A DNA stretch of 64,000 nt from Warburgia ugandensis (taxonomy: Eukaryota > Streptophyta > Magnoliopsida > Canellales > Canellaceae). A model generated the notes under the pieces. It had not been told where the DNA came from. It searched no databases and saw nothing but the letters and a program-made list of their open reading frames with translations. The DNA lies in assembly GCA_035236585.1 (NCBI GenBank), contig CP141126.1, positions 70,595,414 to 70,659,413 of the forward strand, read 5' to 3'. The stretch's first letter is position 1, and every line of letters starts with the position of its first letter. The translations under genes and the position numbers were made by a program. Shown one piece after another: positions 11,194 to 24,176 of the stretch.

Positions 11194-14100
11194 TGGTGTG
11201 TGGTGACCCGGGTTTTTCAAACACATTTTCATAAATATTTACAAAGGCAAGGCCCTAATTTTGAAAAATTTTATAATTCAAACAGCGAAAACATATTTTC
11301 TTTGAAATTGATTTGTTAAAAACCTGAGTGCCACCTCAAATTACTTATCATACATAGATTTTAGTACAAAATGAAATTTCTATTGAATATCAATAGAAAT
11401 ACTTTTATTGCAATTAGGATCAATCCAGTGGTTTACTTACACAGCACTAGCAGTCATTACATACCTTGTCCAAATATTACAATCCAAATTACAAAACAAT
11501 TAATACAATCTTTCTCAAAGTAAATACCCTGAGTAGTAGTTTGGTGATGATTATCCTCAAGTCTTGAGCTCTCAACCTTCCTTAACTGTATCTGAGATAT
11601 TGTAAACATTCAAACATTTACAATATCTTAGCAAGCTATGCTTGGTAAGGGATTTAAGAAATATATTCAATATATCTCAAAATCAATAGTTTATTATATC
11701 CATGATATAAATCAATTTATACAATTGGATAACCATTTTATCCTTCACTCATCATATGAATTTTATGTATATATATATATTACACATAAATAAAACCATT
11801 AAAAATCATGAATATAGTTAATATCATCAATAATATCTCATTTTCAAACTAATTTCAATATTAATACTAGGTGTTAATATATAATCCTACCATATTGGGA
11901 ATCATCCTCCAATACAAAATTGGTAATAATTTTTACCAGGCATCTCATTGTGCTATAAAATACGGCATCTCATCATGCCATAACATAAGGCATCTCATCA
12001 TGCCATATCTCAATTACATCATAATGAAAAATAATCAAAGGACTACCATACTTGTAGTCTCAATCCGTATAGTTCGCTTAGATAACTACTTAATACTCCA
12101 CTAATACCATGGTGGAAAATACAAATCCATGTTCATATGGGAGGAACCATGGCTGTCACAGTGGTGGCCTTCCCATAATTTCCCCACTTGACATTTTGCC
12201 TCTCTATGGGCACGGTATCATCATCATCATAATTAATTTTAGAGAGTGGGTGGTCAAACCCTCATAACTCTCCTAGCATTGGCATCCTGAGGCATAAGCC
12301 TGTCTCAAAACAAAATCACAAGCCTCCATGCATGCATGGAAAATAATATTTCATACATACAGAATGCGTGTCTGGTTATATAATAGGGCATGCCTATAAC
12401 TTATTTCCTTAAGATTTGGGGGTCCAACTTATATACTTCAAATCTTCTCATTCTACCCATTAAGTAATTTCATAATTACTTAATCAATCACTTTGTATTC
12501 ATTTCAACATCATTTGCTGATTCATACACAATTCTAAAGCAATTATAATCAATCTATAATTATTAGGATAAGATCATGTGTAAAATACATGTATCTTCTA
12601 TATTGAATATATTCTCAAGGTCCACCTAACTTTACTTTCAACAATCCGTCATCCCATTGATCTTGATCATCATATCCTTCATGTATCTGTCAAATCATAT
12701 ATATAGAGTCATTCCTCAACTCATTTATATTTCCTAGTTGGTATTTTGATCATCCTTACATAGGATGATTTGAATCTTTTTCATTAGATCATATTGATCA
12801 AGGGTCTAATCTATTGATCTCATTTGAATCTAATATTTATACTACTTCAAAACATACATACAATATTATAATTCTTATTATTCTTAATCATTCAAGATCT
12901 CCTTGTGGATCTTGTTTGACCTTTGATTATCTTAATTACCATTTTTATTAGGATTAGATAGTTTACTATCCTTTTATGATCTTATTATTATTCAACTAAT
13001 TAATGTCTTATTGGTTGGCAATAGTTTATTTCTTTCTTAACACTAGACAACTCCTTTTTGAATTGATTAGGGCTTACCAGTTAAAAGCTGCTCACATAGT
13101 GATTAATTCAATTCTCATGTAAGGAGGTGTTTAGACCTCACAAACGTCACTAGAAGGTGGGGGAAGAGTGAGGCTCTATTAGAGAACCCCCTTAACCACC
13201 ATGTTTAGTATTTACTGGGGTGACCTTAGCTCAACCTTCATAAGGTTCTTATGAGCATTAAACCTTGTGTACTCTTACTATTTGATTTTAATTACATCCA
13301 TGAACATTTAAAATATCATTCATGGGGTTTATTATTCTCCTAATTTTGGGCTAAGGAAATGATATTCCTTATACTATCCTGCTAACTATAAACCTTACTA
13401 TCATTAAGTCCATGTCCATATTCATTGCAAATGTTCATCAATATCTATTTTCATTTAATTACATTTTCCATGTAATTTACATAACATAAACATCAAAGCG
13501 TAAGTAAATAAATTTAACAATTACATCTACTAAGAAAAACAAAGAACATTTATAGTAGAATATAATAATTCACATGCTCATTTGAATATATCATATTTGT
13601 CCATTTTTATCCAATGATCGTATTTTGATTTCTATTCATTTTTCATCCCATTAAGGGTTTAAATATTGATCTTTCATTTTTATTCAAATCTATCACATTC
13701 TCTTAATGTGATATCATCATTAGATCATTAATGCATCTCATCACATGATCTAATCTTTCTTGATCCAATCAATCAAGAAGACTTTAAGTCATTTTATCAA
13801 AATTAAGGGCATATATCTCATTCTATCTCAAATTAGCCACATCAGGCTCATCAATCTATATGACCATAACTTTAGATCATCATTCCAATTGATTTTAATG
13901 GTCTGATCATGCTTGATCACTCATATCAAGTAAATCCATGATCGTTTTTAAGATTTCTCTTCCATTAAGGTTAAATTTCTTAATTCATCTAAAATCAGTC
14001 ACATCTAACTCTTGATTCCATGTTCCCTCATCCCTAGATCACTGATGGATTAGAAATCTAAGGTCTGATCATGCCAAATTTGATTGATCTTGGGAATTAG

Positions 14101-15534
14101 TATGTCTTTTTGTAATTTACAGAATTTTACAATGAATAAAACCTAAATTTTATGTTTTACATTAGATTCTACTCTTCACCAAGAATTTAGAGCTGCGTTC
14201 TGATCTTGATTTGGAGTTAAAATGAGCTTTGAATTAGAGTTTTAAGTTTTCATACCAAAACAAGGGCCCGAATTCAATCTGGCTCTTCGGATGGACAGGG
14301 ACGATTAGTGGCCCATCTCCGGCTTGTTCCACCTATGATAGCTAGTGTACGGGGATAGCCGAGATGGTCCAATCTGGACTATCAGATCAGCTCTACCCTA
14401 GATCAACCACTAGATCTAATTGAAATCAAATGATGAACCTAGATCTAGGGGTTTTGGGACCCTCTAAATCCATCCAACGGTTTAGAATTCACAAATAACG
14501 TGGTTTCACTGAAGTTTTCACGCTAGATCACCGGTACTAGATTCACCAAAGAAATCTAGCCTAAAAATCCAGTCTGGTGATCTTCTTGCTCTAAAAACTA
14601 CTGGAATATATAGTGGAGGTTGAGGGGTACCTACCTGGAGTGTCCAAAATAAAAAAATATGGCCGAAAAATAAGATCCACATCAAAAAATCCAAGGTCGT
14701 CGGAGTTACTTTTTTATGATGAATTCATCAGTGAATACCTCTCTGATCATCATGAAATTATAGGGCTTTTAAAGCTTGTGAAATTTTGAACAAGATGAAT
14801 GGTTAAGATCATGTTTCAACACCTAAAAATGAATGCCTAATTGAAAAATAGTACGAAGGTGAAATCCTGGGTCAATTGGGGACGACGCGTCTATGGACAT
14901 GCCAAACAGATCTGGGGGAATATTCCCATCAGGTGTGTCCACAGATGTGCTATGCTGTTATAAAGGGAAGAGAGAGAAAAAGAAAAGAAAAAAGAAAAAA
15001 AAGAAAAAAGAAGGAAAAAGGAGAGAGAAAGAGAAGGAAAGAGGGAGAGAAAGAGGGGGAGAGTCTTGGAGTTTTCTGAAATTTCGTGGGAATGTTAGGG
15101 GGTATTTATAAGGTTGTTTTTAAATTATTTAATTATTTTAATTTTAAATGATTTTCCACTTTTGTTATAAAATTAAAAGCATATTCCTCACATTTTATTC
15201 TTCATCATTGATATTTCTTGTGCTGGCTATCCCCCAGCTCAGCTAACTTTTGTGGACCCAATACAAAAGTAAAATGACCATTTTACCCCTATGGGTAAAA
15301 ATAAATTCATAAAAATTACAAAAAATAGGGATTTTTTACCCAAGCTCAAATTTTAACGTGCTTATAGTCATTCTGATTGGTTTTCCATGAATGATTCCAA
15401 ATATCTATGTTTAGAGATCTGATTCATTTTTAAAAGAAATAATATTATATTGAATATAATATTCCACCTCGGTTTTCATAAAAATTCCAATTAATTCCAA
15501 ATAATTTCAAAAAAATTAGGGTTTTCACATGGTG
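11194..15534 (-). mobile_element. Solo LTR of a Tekay-like gypsy element, with target duplication
   Basis: The LTR body is 11199-15529 (4331 bp). On the + strand it starts TGTGGTGACCCGGG and ends TTTTCACA. It is flanked by a perfect 5 bp duplication TGGTG at 11194-11198 and 15530-15534. The opening resembles the LTRs at 32424 and 49058, and its 12100-12340 part resembles 36720-36900. Orientation is minus by that comparison. No PBS, polypurine tract or gag-pol lies inside, so it is a recombination relic of a full element. It is 1.4-1.8 kb longer than the other Tekay-like LTRs here. The ORFs inside it are not genes. Confidence 0.85.
14962..15063 (+). repeat. Uninterrupted homopurine tract
   Basis: About 100 consecutive bases are A or G, made of GA, GAA and GGA steps. 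It lies in the solo LTR. It generates two overlapping Lys/Glu/Arg-rich frames (14876-15111) that I do not regard as genes. Confidence 0.9.
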
Positions 15535-16959
15535 AGTGTCCTTTCTTTCACCTTCCTCTTTTGTGTTTTCCTCTTCAACTACTTACTTTCCTTCCATAAA
15601 TCATGCTCAAGAAATGGAGGATTTTATTTCTTATTCCTTAGGCATCTCCATCTTGTATCATGGGACCTATGTGTCCTTTTGATGATCTAACTCTTATCAA
15701 CTTCATATGAGCCATCAAAATCCAATCTAGTTGATCTACAATATATACAATTCAATTAGAATAATCTAAACCATACTTTAATCATCTATTTAGCTCTGAT
15801 GATCATCAAGCCATTAAATTTTACAAATTAATGGTTGGATTATCAATGGGAGCTAAAATGCATATTTAATCTAGAAATTCAAAATTGATTGATTAGATAA
15901 TCTATTTAGATGCAAATTTAGGGGTTCTAAAACTAAAATTGAATGCTTAATAGAAGGTTAAAAGCTTTGGGTTATAAAAAAAATGACCTCTATCATTTCC
16001 TAGGCTTCATATGAATTAAACATATTCATAAACTCAAGAGATAAATGGTATAGTCTTTAATATGATTTCTTATTAGTAGACCAAATCCAAGAATAATGAG
16101 ACCAACTAGAATCAATGTCCATTGAAGAAAATTTTGAATTTATACATAACCCTTAGACGGAAAGAATGGCTCTAATCTCTTATGGGTTATAAGTCTTTAC
16201 ATATCTTCTTCAAGATCTCTAAGTTATATTTACTCTTCAACATAAACTATATATATATATAAGGGCTACTTGTGTCGTAAATAATTCAAGTTTAATTTTC
16301 ATTGAAAAATTTAGAAAAAGGATACAAAAATGAACTAATTGTATACAGATATATTAATAAGCTAAACTTCAAAGATATACTATATATTTGGAAAATTGAA
16401 TTCTCATCCTTATGAAGGAACTTATCATAAACTTTTTTTTTTAATTTTTCACTGAAGAAAGAAACCTTTAAAAAAAAAGTGAAATTGAAATATGAACACA
16501 TCAAATTTTAAATACCACATCTCTATATTTAAATTTAACATTGGCCCCAGCATTTAAAAAAGAAGCATGGACAAATAAAATAACTAAATGATGAGAGAAG
16601 GTTAGAAAGATAGGACCTACACGCTAGAGATGGTGCTTTGATCTGTTGATATAACCAATAATATAAAATATACAATGCAAATAAATGATGTTTAACTAAA
16701 CAAACTATCTAATCTATTAACCCTAAAGCTAAACTAACTATGAAGGAGTATTTAGAAAACTCACACCATTTCAAAATCTCTTGGTAGTCACTATACATTT
16801 TCAACTCAGAGATGTATGGTGGTGAGAAGATAATCGAATGATACACCACTGTGAAGCAAAATTTCTTGACCAACTCAAGGTGACTAGGCCTAAGTTCTTT
16901 CAAATTGAGAAAAAAATAATTCCAACATCAAAAAGTTGATAATATTCCTTATCCCTTAC
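15535..16959 (-). repeat. Right arm of long inverted repeat, minus-strand element internal DNA
   Basis: 15960-16525 is the reverse complement of 8095-8670 with many small differences. 15535-15960 continues as AT-rich repeat DNA interrupted from 11193 by the solo LTR. Frames at 16292-16504 and 16709-16903 are short and unrecognised. The region belongs to the minus-strand copy of the non-autonomous element. Confidence 0.6.
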
Positions 16960-18130
16960 ATTGTCCTAAAAGTTAGGGTTAAGGTAGCTCTACATCTCTC
17001 ATAAGCGATGGTCATGTTCCTTTTGATGTAGATGAACAGTGGGGTTAAAGTCTCAGTAGCATCTAATGTACACCTTAGAGCTTGTTGATGTTGGGCCACA
17101 ACATCAATTGATTTGCCTTCCTATTTTACAGTCATAGGTGACTTTTCAGATGAACCTAACTTCTCACATGGTGAACTATTTGGCAAAGGTTGTAAGTCCA
17201 AATTAGGTGCTTCTTCAACATATGGGTCAAATTGCATCTCATGCAATGCAAAGGCAGTCCTACTTGAGTTGCCCATTAAGAAGTGTCAATATCTTCATAA
17301 TTGAAGGTGCTTATGTCAAAATCAAAATTACAATGATGAAGACATGCATGAAGAAGATCATTGTTGGAGAACAATAGGGATGATGCGAGACTCTATATCT
17401 CATAAAGATCATCTGATGATATTGTCATCTCGACAGAATTGTTTATGGGTTTCTCATAGTTCTCAACTTTGTCTATTTCCTCTTTCTTTTGTAAAACTTC
17501 AACAGATACCTAACCCTTTTGGCACTTCAACTATGCACTAAATTGTTTAGTTGCTTCTTAAAATTTTATTGTATTTTGTATATACAAATGAAGGGTATTA
17601 TGCACTAAATTGTATTATGCACAAAATTGTATTTTGGTATGGCTCATACTATTGTGGAAATGGGGTATTAGGAAAGGGTTGAGTAGTGTGGAACCAAGAT
17701 GGTTCTCCTTGATAATTCTAAGACCGTGTTTGATCAGGATGTCTAACCAATCCAAGATAGTTAGTCTCAGAATGTGGATACTTTTTAGGATATGTGAATT
17801 CATTTGTTGCATTCATTGGATTTGAAAAATATTTAGGGTATGCGGTGCTTGATGGACACAAAGTAGTAGGATGTTCTAGGCAAGAATAGGTAAAACAATC
17901 CTCATACTGGGGTTGTCTTGATAACTCACTAGCATGCATTAAAGAATTTAATTTATAAGGTGGACTATCTACTCAATCAATCCTATCCACCAATCTATCT
18001 ATTACATAGGATATATTATAAGTATCTCCAACCTCATACATATCTTCATAATGAAGTGGTTGTGGAGTGAAATAGTAAGAAAGTGGCTTTTTATCTCCTA
18101 CTTTGTTGGCCATATTTTTCATGGGGTTAA
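16960..18130 (-). pseudogene. Non-gag ORF of the Athila-like non-autonomous element, copy 2
   Basis: Reading leftward from about 18120, the frame gives MANKVGDKKPLSYYF, the same opening as the + strand copy at 6965. It continues with a Tyr/Pro-rich stretch (17718-17939 is open for 73 codons), an acidic part near 17400, and near 17000-17300 pieces reading SSRTAFALHEMQFDPYVEEA and VAQHQQALRC, then TLTPLF and MTIAYER. Several stops interrupt it. I do not recognise the family. Its repeated occurrence and shared opening motif argue that it was a real element protein. Position between leader and 3' internal DNA matches copy 1. Confidence 0.5.
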
Positions 18131-18655
18131 TAGAATCTACTTGGTATGTAACCCTTGCCTAACAATTTGTTCGATCTTAGGAGTCTAAAAGCGCTAGATC
18201 TGGATTTAGGGATCTACTTCCATGCATAAACTAATGTATGGTGCAATTGACTCTAGTTTATATACAACAAAATGTAGTTATATACAACAAAAGAGTACTT
18301 GCCTTTTCTTTCTTAAGCTAGTCTAGGGGATCCAAAACTCAACAATGCAACCTAAGTCTGAAATGATGCACAAATAGACAACAAAGGATACACAATATTC
18401 ATAACGTTATAGCAGACAAGCTGAAAGGTTTACTTATCTTGAATTTCTATTAGGGGAGAGGCTTTAGACAATTTTAACCTAATTACCTCCTCCTATCTTT
18501 CATATTTAGTTTACTACTTACAAGTTAAATCCTACCTCGATCAACCACTTTACACCCTCCTCATTCGACCATAGGTGATCTGAGTCATCAAGTGTATTGG
18601 TAGATCTAGTTATTTAAAAACCATCATAGTTGCTTTTATAGGGACCACTGGAGTG
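18131..18655 (-). mobile_element. Leader of minus-strand Athila-like element, left piece
   Basis: This is leader sequence between the ORF and the hAT insertion. The piece just left of 18655 reads, on the minus strand, ACTGTCACTCCAGTGG, matching ATTGTCATTCCAGTGG in the + strand copy near 6575. The other half continues at 30262, so the hAT split one leader. Confidence 0.7.
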
Positions 18656-18663
18656 ACAGTAAT
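18656..18663. repeat. hAT 8 bp target duplication, left copy
   Basis: ACAGTAAT immediately precedes the left terminal repeat; the right copy at 30254-30261 is ATAGTAAT, 7 of 8 identical. An 8 bp duplication is the hAT hallmark. Confidence 0.8.
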
Positions 18664-19020
18664 TAAGCCTGACAATTTGGGTTGGTGTGTCGTGTCTGTG
18701 TCGTTCGGGATTGAACTATTAAAATATGTGGGTTAACATGAACATGACATGATTATTAGTCGTGTAAAAAACATTTGACTCGAACACAACCCATTTCTTA
18801 AAAAATTGACACGACACGACCCATGTAACATGATCAGCTACTGTGTCGTGTTTCAGTGACACAATTATGGAAATGATTTGTATTCAGGTCACATGACATG
18901 ACATGATTCATTAACATGACCTATTTATTAAACAAGTCAGCATGACACAACTCGATAACATGATAATTAGAGACACGTAACGGCACAGAAAAACACGACA
19001 TGATTTAGTATTAGACTACT
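18664..19020. repeat. hAT left terminal and subterminal repeats
   Basis: Dense short motifs such as GTGTCGTGT, ACACGAC and CATGACATGA in both directions follow the terminal repeat. In the family, such repeats are binding sites for the transposase. The matching right block is 29928-30253. Confidence 0.75.
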
Positions 19021-19259
19021 AGTGAACCCTGATCCATATTCCATACTAATAAAGTTCTGGTAATGTTTTATTTAGAAGCAACCAAAAATTTACACCATTA
19101 ATAAGGTCCTAAAAGAGGATAATAGTATTCAAAATTTTAAATAAATCAAATAACTGTAATAGAAGTAAATGACTGAGGACTAACTAGTACATTAGAGAAA
19201 TCCACTTCCATGATTCCATGAATATATCAAACACAAAAAATTAATATAATTTGCGAAAA

Positions 19260-21610
19260 TTATACCATTACAAATTAATCAAAATGAATTGTTCCAGAGT
19301 CTTTAGTTGTTTGAGGTGGTCTTGCACTATTACTTATGCTTATAATATCCTTAGCAAGCTCATTCATGGCAACTATAATGGCAGCGTTTACAGTCATATA
19401 GAATAAACGTGCATTAGTCATTACTAAGTTCTTAAAAATATAATATATGTGTATCACATAAAATAAAGTTTAAATATAGAATAATAAATTAGTACCTTTC
19501 AATCCATATAGCCAATCTCTTACGCAAATCAATGCTTGCACTATATCTGGCTTTAAAGTAGTTCTATATTAGTCAAGAACCTGACCACCAACACTAAAAG
19601 CAGACTCTAACGCAACTGTAGATATAGGAATGCTCAAGACATCATGAGCCATGGTAACAAGTTCAGGATACCTAAATCAATAGTCTAATCAAGTATAAAT
19701 GTAAATAAGATTATAAAAAATATTATTTTTATGAGACAAGAGATTAATAATCAACTAACATGTATTGATTGCCTTTCCAGAATGCAAGAATGTCCAGCTT
19801 TGACGCTTGCAACCTTGGTTCATTCAAATAAAGCTCCAATTGTGATTTTTGCATCGCCAAAGAACATTCTTCACTTTCAAAAGAATCAAATTCCTAATGC
19901 AAATGCAATTATGTTATTCAACTCAATGTAAGACAATTCATAGTAAATTTTAATATCCTAAGTGACATATAATAAAAGATATAATTATAAATATAATTAC
20001 CTTCATGACATCTAAAACCTCTTGATTATATGCAAGTTCTATCTCTCATCAACATCAAGAGGACTACCTCTAGCCATAGAGTAAGATGAGGAAGGATTAG
20101 GAAACTCTTAACTATATATTCATTAAAGAGAGAGAATAACTTTTCTTGAACTTAAGCAAGCTGCAAGCAACCATTACCAAACAATTTCTTATATGAGAAT
20201 TCCACATAGGAGAGCTTATATCAAGGATCCAACATACATGCAATTGCCAAAATGGTACTGAATTCAGACTAGTACTTTGAAAACTTAGCAAACATTTAGG
20301 TGGACATACGCTTCATATAGTCATCATCACTTCTCATGTATTGTGTTAAAGTTATAAATTATAAATGTTGCACGATAGTAGAGATTTGGTATAGGATACT
20401 TGGATCTAGAAAACATGTAGGTAGCATTATCAAAAACAACCCCAAACTTAAAAAATTTTGCAGCCTTTTTCCATTCGTCAATAGAAGAACAGTGCCTATA
20501 ATTTGAGTCACTTAGTTCTATGTGACAAAGTCCATGTTGGTAACAAAGAGCACTTTCAAGCATCACATAGGTTGAATTTCATCTTGTAGGATAATCTTGC
20601 CTTAGCCCTTTTTTGGTCTCAATTGACATGTGATTCACACACTCTAAAAATTTTTGTTTTCTACCTTGTGATGCTTTGACATACTTGATACTCTCTTGAA
20701 TTTTTTAAATAACATCATATATTTCTTTCAAACCATCTTACACAATCAAATTCAAAACATGGAAACAACAACGAAGATGAAGGAACTCTCCACCATAAAC
20801 AAGAGTGTTTCTGATGTTCAATTGATGCCTTAATAGCTCAACAGAAGAATCATTAGCAGAAGCATTATCTAAAGTGATTGAAAAAATCTGTCTTAATCCC
20901 CCCATCCTACCAATAATGAGTAAACTTTTTCTACTAATGATATTCCATTATGTGGAGGTGGTAGGAATAAAAAATTTAGTATCCTCTTGTGTAAGACCCA
21001 CTAACCATCAGTAATACAAGTAGTCCACAAATTAGATGTCAAACTTATCCTACTAGGTGCCAACTTTAACATCTCTTTTATCTTTCCTTTTTCTCTTTTA
21101 TACATTCTCAGAACATCTGCTTTTACTATATTTCTACAACTCAAATGCAAATTTGTACACAAATATTTTAGAATAGCTCTAATTTCATCATACTCAACAA
21201 ATTGGAAGGCAAATCATGCATAACAACTGCAGCTACTACTAACTCATGAAAAACTTTAGGATCAAACTATTTTGAAGTTAATGACATACTCCCCTAACTT
21301 TAAGATAAAAGCAACTGTCCTATATCATGAGAAGAGCTCTACTGACAAGTCTTTATACGACGTTTTAAGTTACCTATACCAAATTTGTTATTGCAAATAT
21401 ATATTGCAAAGCACTTCTTGCATTTACACCTTTGCCTTCCATCTTCTAATATTGGAAGGTGTTAAAAAAAATTCCAAATTGGAGATATCAGGTTCCTATG
21501 CTTTTTACCTCTGTTGGATTTTGAAGCTAACTCCACATTCTCCAAATCAACAAGCTCATCATTGTCATTGTCATGTAGCATATTCAAATTACCACATACA
21601 TCATTGCTCC
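19260..21610 (-). pseudogene. hAT transposase, BED-finger type (RICESLEEPER-like), broken
   Basis: The family cuts and pastes hAT elements in the nucleus. Reading leftward: a BED finger at about 21490-21342 (IWNFF, CKCKKC, then GNLKRRIKTC, where the expected zinc-binding His is Arg); an RNase H-fold core with TLDNASAND near 20870-20846 carrying a catalytic Asp; LRCCFHVLNLIV and RKQKFLECVNHMS; a DUF4413-like part near 20150-20310 (MFAKFSKY, SEFSTILAIACMLDP); and the C-terminal dimerisation domain at 19680-19500 (STVALESAFSVGG, ALICVRDWLYG). The usual PTRWNST reads PTR-stop-NST because TGG became TGA. Other in-frame stops follow. All domains are present in order, so it is a near full-length but dead copy. 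Confidence 0.88.
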
Positions 21611-21882
21611 CACCTTGTGCCTATATTGTAATTGAGAAGAAAAATTTAGTTCACAGTAAACACCAATCACTATAAGGGAGTGAGGAATGAAGTGAGAAAT
21701 AGTATGATAAAGAAAGAACAAAAAAGAAACACATATTTGTGGTGCTGTAGGTGTGCTGCTCATTGTGTAAGAATGGTTTAAGATATCTAAGAAGAAAAAT
21801 ATGAAAGAGACGTAAAACCAGCTATAGCTTTCACCATTTCACGCAAAATATCTAAGCCTAAATGTATTATTCCTCTCTCTTG

Positions 21883-22200
21883 CATTGTGCAATAAAGGAC
21901 AGTTACTACATAGCCATCCTATATTATTGGAAATTATAGGACGGTTAATGAATAATGGTCCTATTTTAATAAAAAATATAGGACGGTTCAAACATAACAG
22001 TCCTACAATTTGAGAAATATATAGGACAGGTAATAATAAATTTTCCTATAAATAGTAATTCATTAGTAATATAGAACAGTTAAGAAATACCTATCCTATA
22101 TATAAATATATATGGCAGTTATTTGAAACCAGTCCTATATATTGTTATATTTATTTAATATAGGACCGTTATATGCAAACCGTCCTATATTTGTAAACAT
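21883..22200. repeat. CACTA subterminal hairpin repeats, block 1
   Basis: About six pairs of inverted ATAGGACGGTT / AACCGTCCTAT motifs with 10-20 bp AT-rich loops. In En/Spm elements, subterminal repeats of this kind are bound by the element's TNPA protein. Confidence 0.8.
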
Positions 22201-23127
22201 ATTATCCTTCATTTTGACATCTAACATGTGGACCCCTAGTGGTGGGGGAAAAATTTAGAAACCTTAAAAGCAAAGTAGGTGTCTGTCAAGTAAGCACTAG
22301 CATCATGCAATAGGAAAAACTTGTCATGGAGGTGGTTTGTATACCAGACCTCAACTTTGACATATTTAATTCGGGACCACTTAGCTACACTTGGCATTGG
22401 TCGTCTAATCTTTCACATTTAAATTATTATTACTTACTTTTTTCAACTTCAAACTCTAAGATTTAATTTTAATTTTAGTCATTTACTCATTCTACATCTA
22501 CATATATAGCCATTATACTCTAAGATTCTTTATGTTTTAAGGCTTAATCAATATCAACTATTCAATTTTATTGTGCACAACTGGCTACAGCCTACTTCTA
22601 ACAGCCTGACTATCTATAGAGTTTGCACTGACATTGTGAATCTGTGATGCTTGGCCTTTAGTTACTATCATTTATCAATTTTAGGTCATATATAGATAAT
22701 GTCATTGTCTCCACAAAATGTTTATGATGAATGTAACAATTATCTATGTAAATATGTAATCAAACAGTTATTTATGATCAAACAGTTATGATAAGATGAA
22801 ATTTTAAGAGGAAAGCCAAATTCAAATTATATATGTAAATATGTAATCAAATCTTTAAACATTAACTACATTGAAAGTTTGAGATTGAGAGTGACCAAGT
22901 TTGAGACTCTGACTCTGATGCTTTAGTTCACTATGTATACTAGTATTGACTATTGAATACATGTCTAGTGTCTACTTTTAGAAATATATGAATATACTAT
23001 CTATATGTATCATTGTACATTTACATATATAGCCAACTATAAATGGAATTGAATTCCATGCCATTTATATTTCATAAATGTGATCTAGATAAGAGAAACA
23101 TTATTAAATTGCATTAAAACTTAAGAT
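22201..23127. other. AT-rich spacer between CACTA subterminal blocks, no gene
   Basis: No frame or repeat with recognisable content. It may be CACTA 5' sequence or a further insertion that split the subterminal repeats. Confidence 0.4.
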
Positions 23128-23465
23128 ATATATAGGACGGTTACTAAATAACCGTTCTATTTTAGATACTATAGGACGGTTAAAACATAACCATCCTTTA
23201 TAATAGAATAATATAAGATGGTTATGCAAGAATGGTCCTATAGTTTGTATAAGTATAGGACAATTATTTACTAATTTTCCTAAATTGTGAATCTGATGTT
23301 TGTGAGTTATCAGACGGTTATTTTCCAATCGTCCTATGATTATTACTAATAAAGGACTGTTTATTAATAAATGTCCTATATTTAATTGGTAATATAGGAT
23401 GGTTTTCATAGAACGATCCTATATGGGCCTAATAATAAAGGAATGTTATCTTAGAACTATCCTAT
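23128..23465. repeat. CACTA subterminal hairpin repeats, block 2
   Basis: Another run of the same inverted motif, for example ATAGGACGGTTA and AACCGTTCTAT at 23131-23162, upstream of the coding region. Frame 23104-23409 on the minus strand is only the translation of these repeats. Confidence 0.8.
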
Positions 23466-23616
23466 ATTTATCTTTCTTTATAAATTATACACCTTTCTTT
23501 TTCCCACCTTTTACTATTTCACTTCACATTCACAGTTGTGCCCTAACCCCTAAGGAAATTCCTTTGAAGTCCAAGCTCCCAAACACCCTTGAACCAGAAC
23601 TAGGGCAAAAACCATG

Positions 23617-23880
23617 ACTAGAAGAGTGAGAAGAAGAAGGGGAGAGAGGGAGAGAGAAAGCTTGATGGCCGATCAAGGGGAGAGAACTTAAAGAAGAAGG
23701 ATTAGAGAGTGAGAGAGCAAGGGACAAACTAATAAACCAACCACTCACTACTACCTAAGTGCTTGGTACACCTTAAGGTCCTCAAGTAATAAGAAGAAGA
23801 AGAGGAAGAAGAAGAAAAGGAGAGGGAGATAGGGGAAAGAAGAAGAACTGAAGAAGAAGAAGACAAATATAAGAAAAACG
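23617..23880 (+). repeat. GA/GAA-rich tract upstream of CACTA coding region
   Basis: Purine-rich low-complexity DNA (GAAGAAG, GAGAGGGAG). It fits a 5' untranslated or promoter-proximal stretch of the CACTA gene. Minus-strand frames here are Ser/Leu/Phe low-complexity and are rejected as genes. Confidence 0.5.
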
Positions 23881-24176
23881 ATAAGAGGCAATGGAAGGAG
23901 GTTCATCAAGTAACCTGGTTCTGCTCTTGGAATCTCTATGTCCCCATTTTCTGCTCTATTTTTGTTATGTAAGACTCTTATTATAGTATATCTCACAAGA
24001 TAGGGTTCAAACATTAAGGTTAACAATATTCTTCATCTGCAATCTGCATGGCTGGAAGCTTATACAACTATGATCTACATCTACATGATTCATGATTGCA
24101 TCTGACACGAGTTATTTCACTTACACTTTTCACTTTTCTAATTGTAGTCATTTCAATTTTCATTAGTGAAGCAATC

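Noticed and set aside
14876..15111. Lys/Glu/Arg-rich ORFs
   Set aside because: Translation of a homopurine tract.
23104..23409. 101-codon minus ORF rich in Ile/Leu/Asn
   Set aside because: Translation of the CACTA subterminal hairpin repeats.
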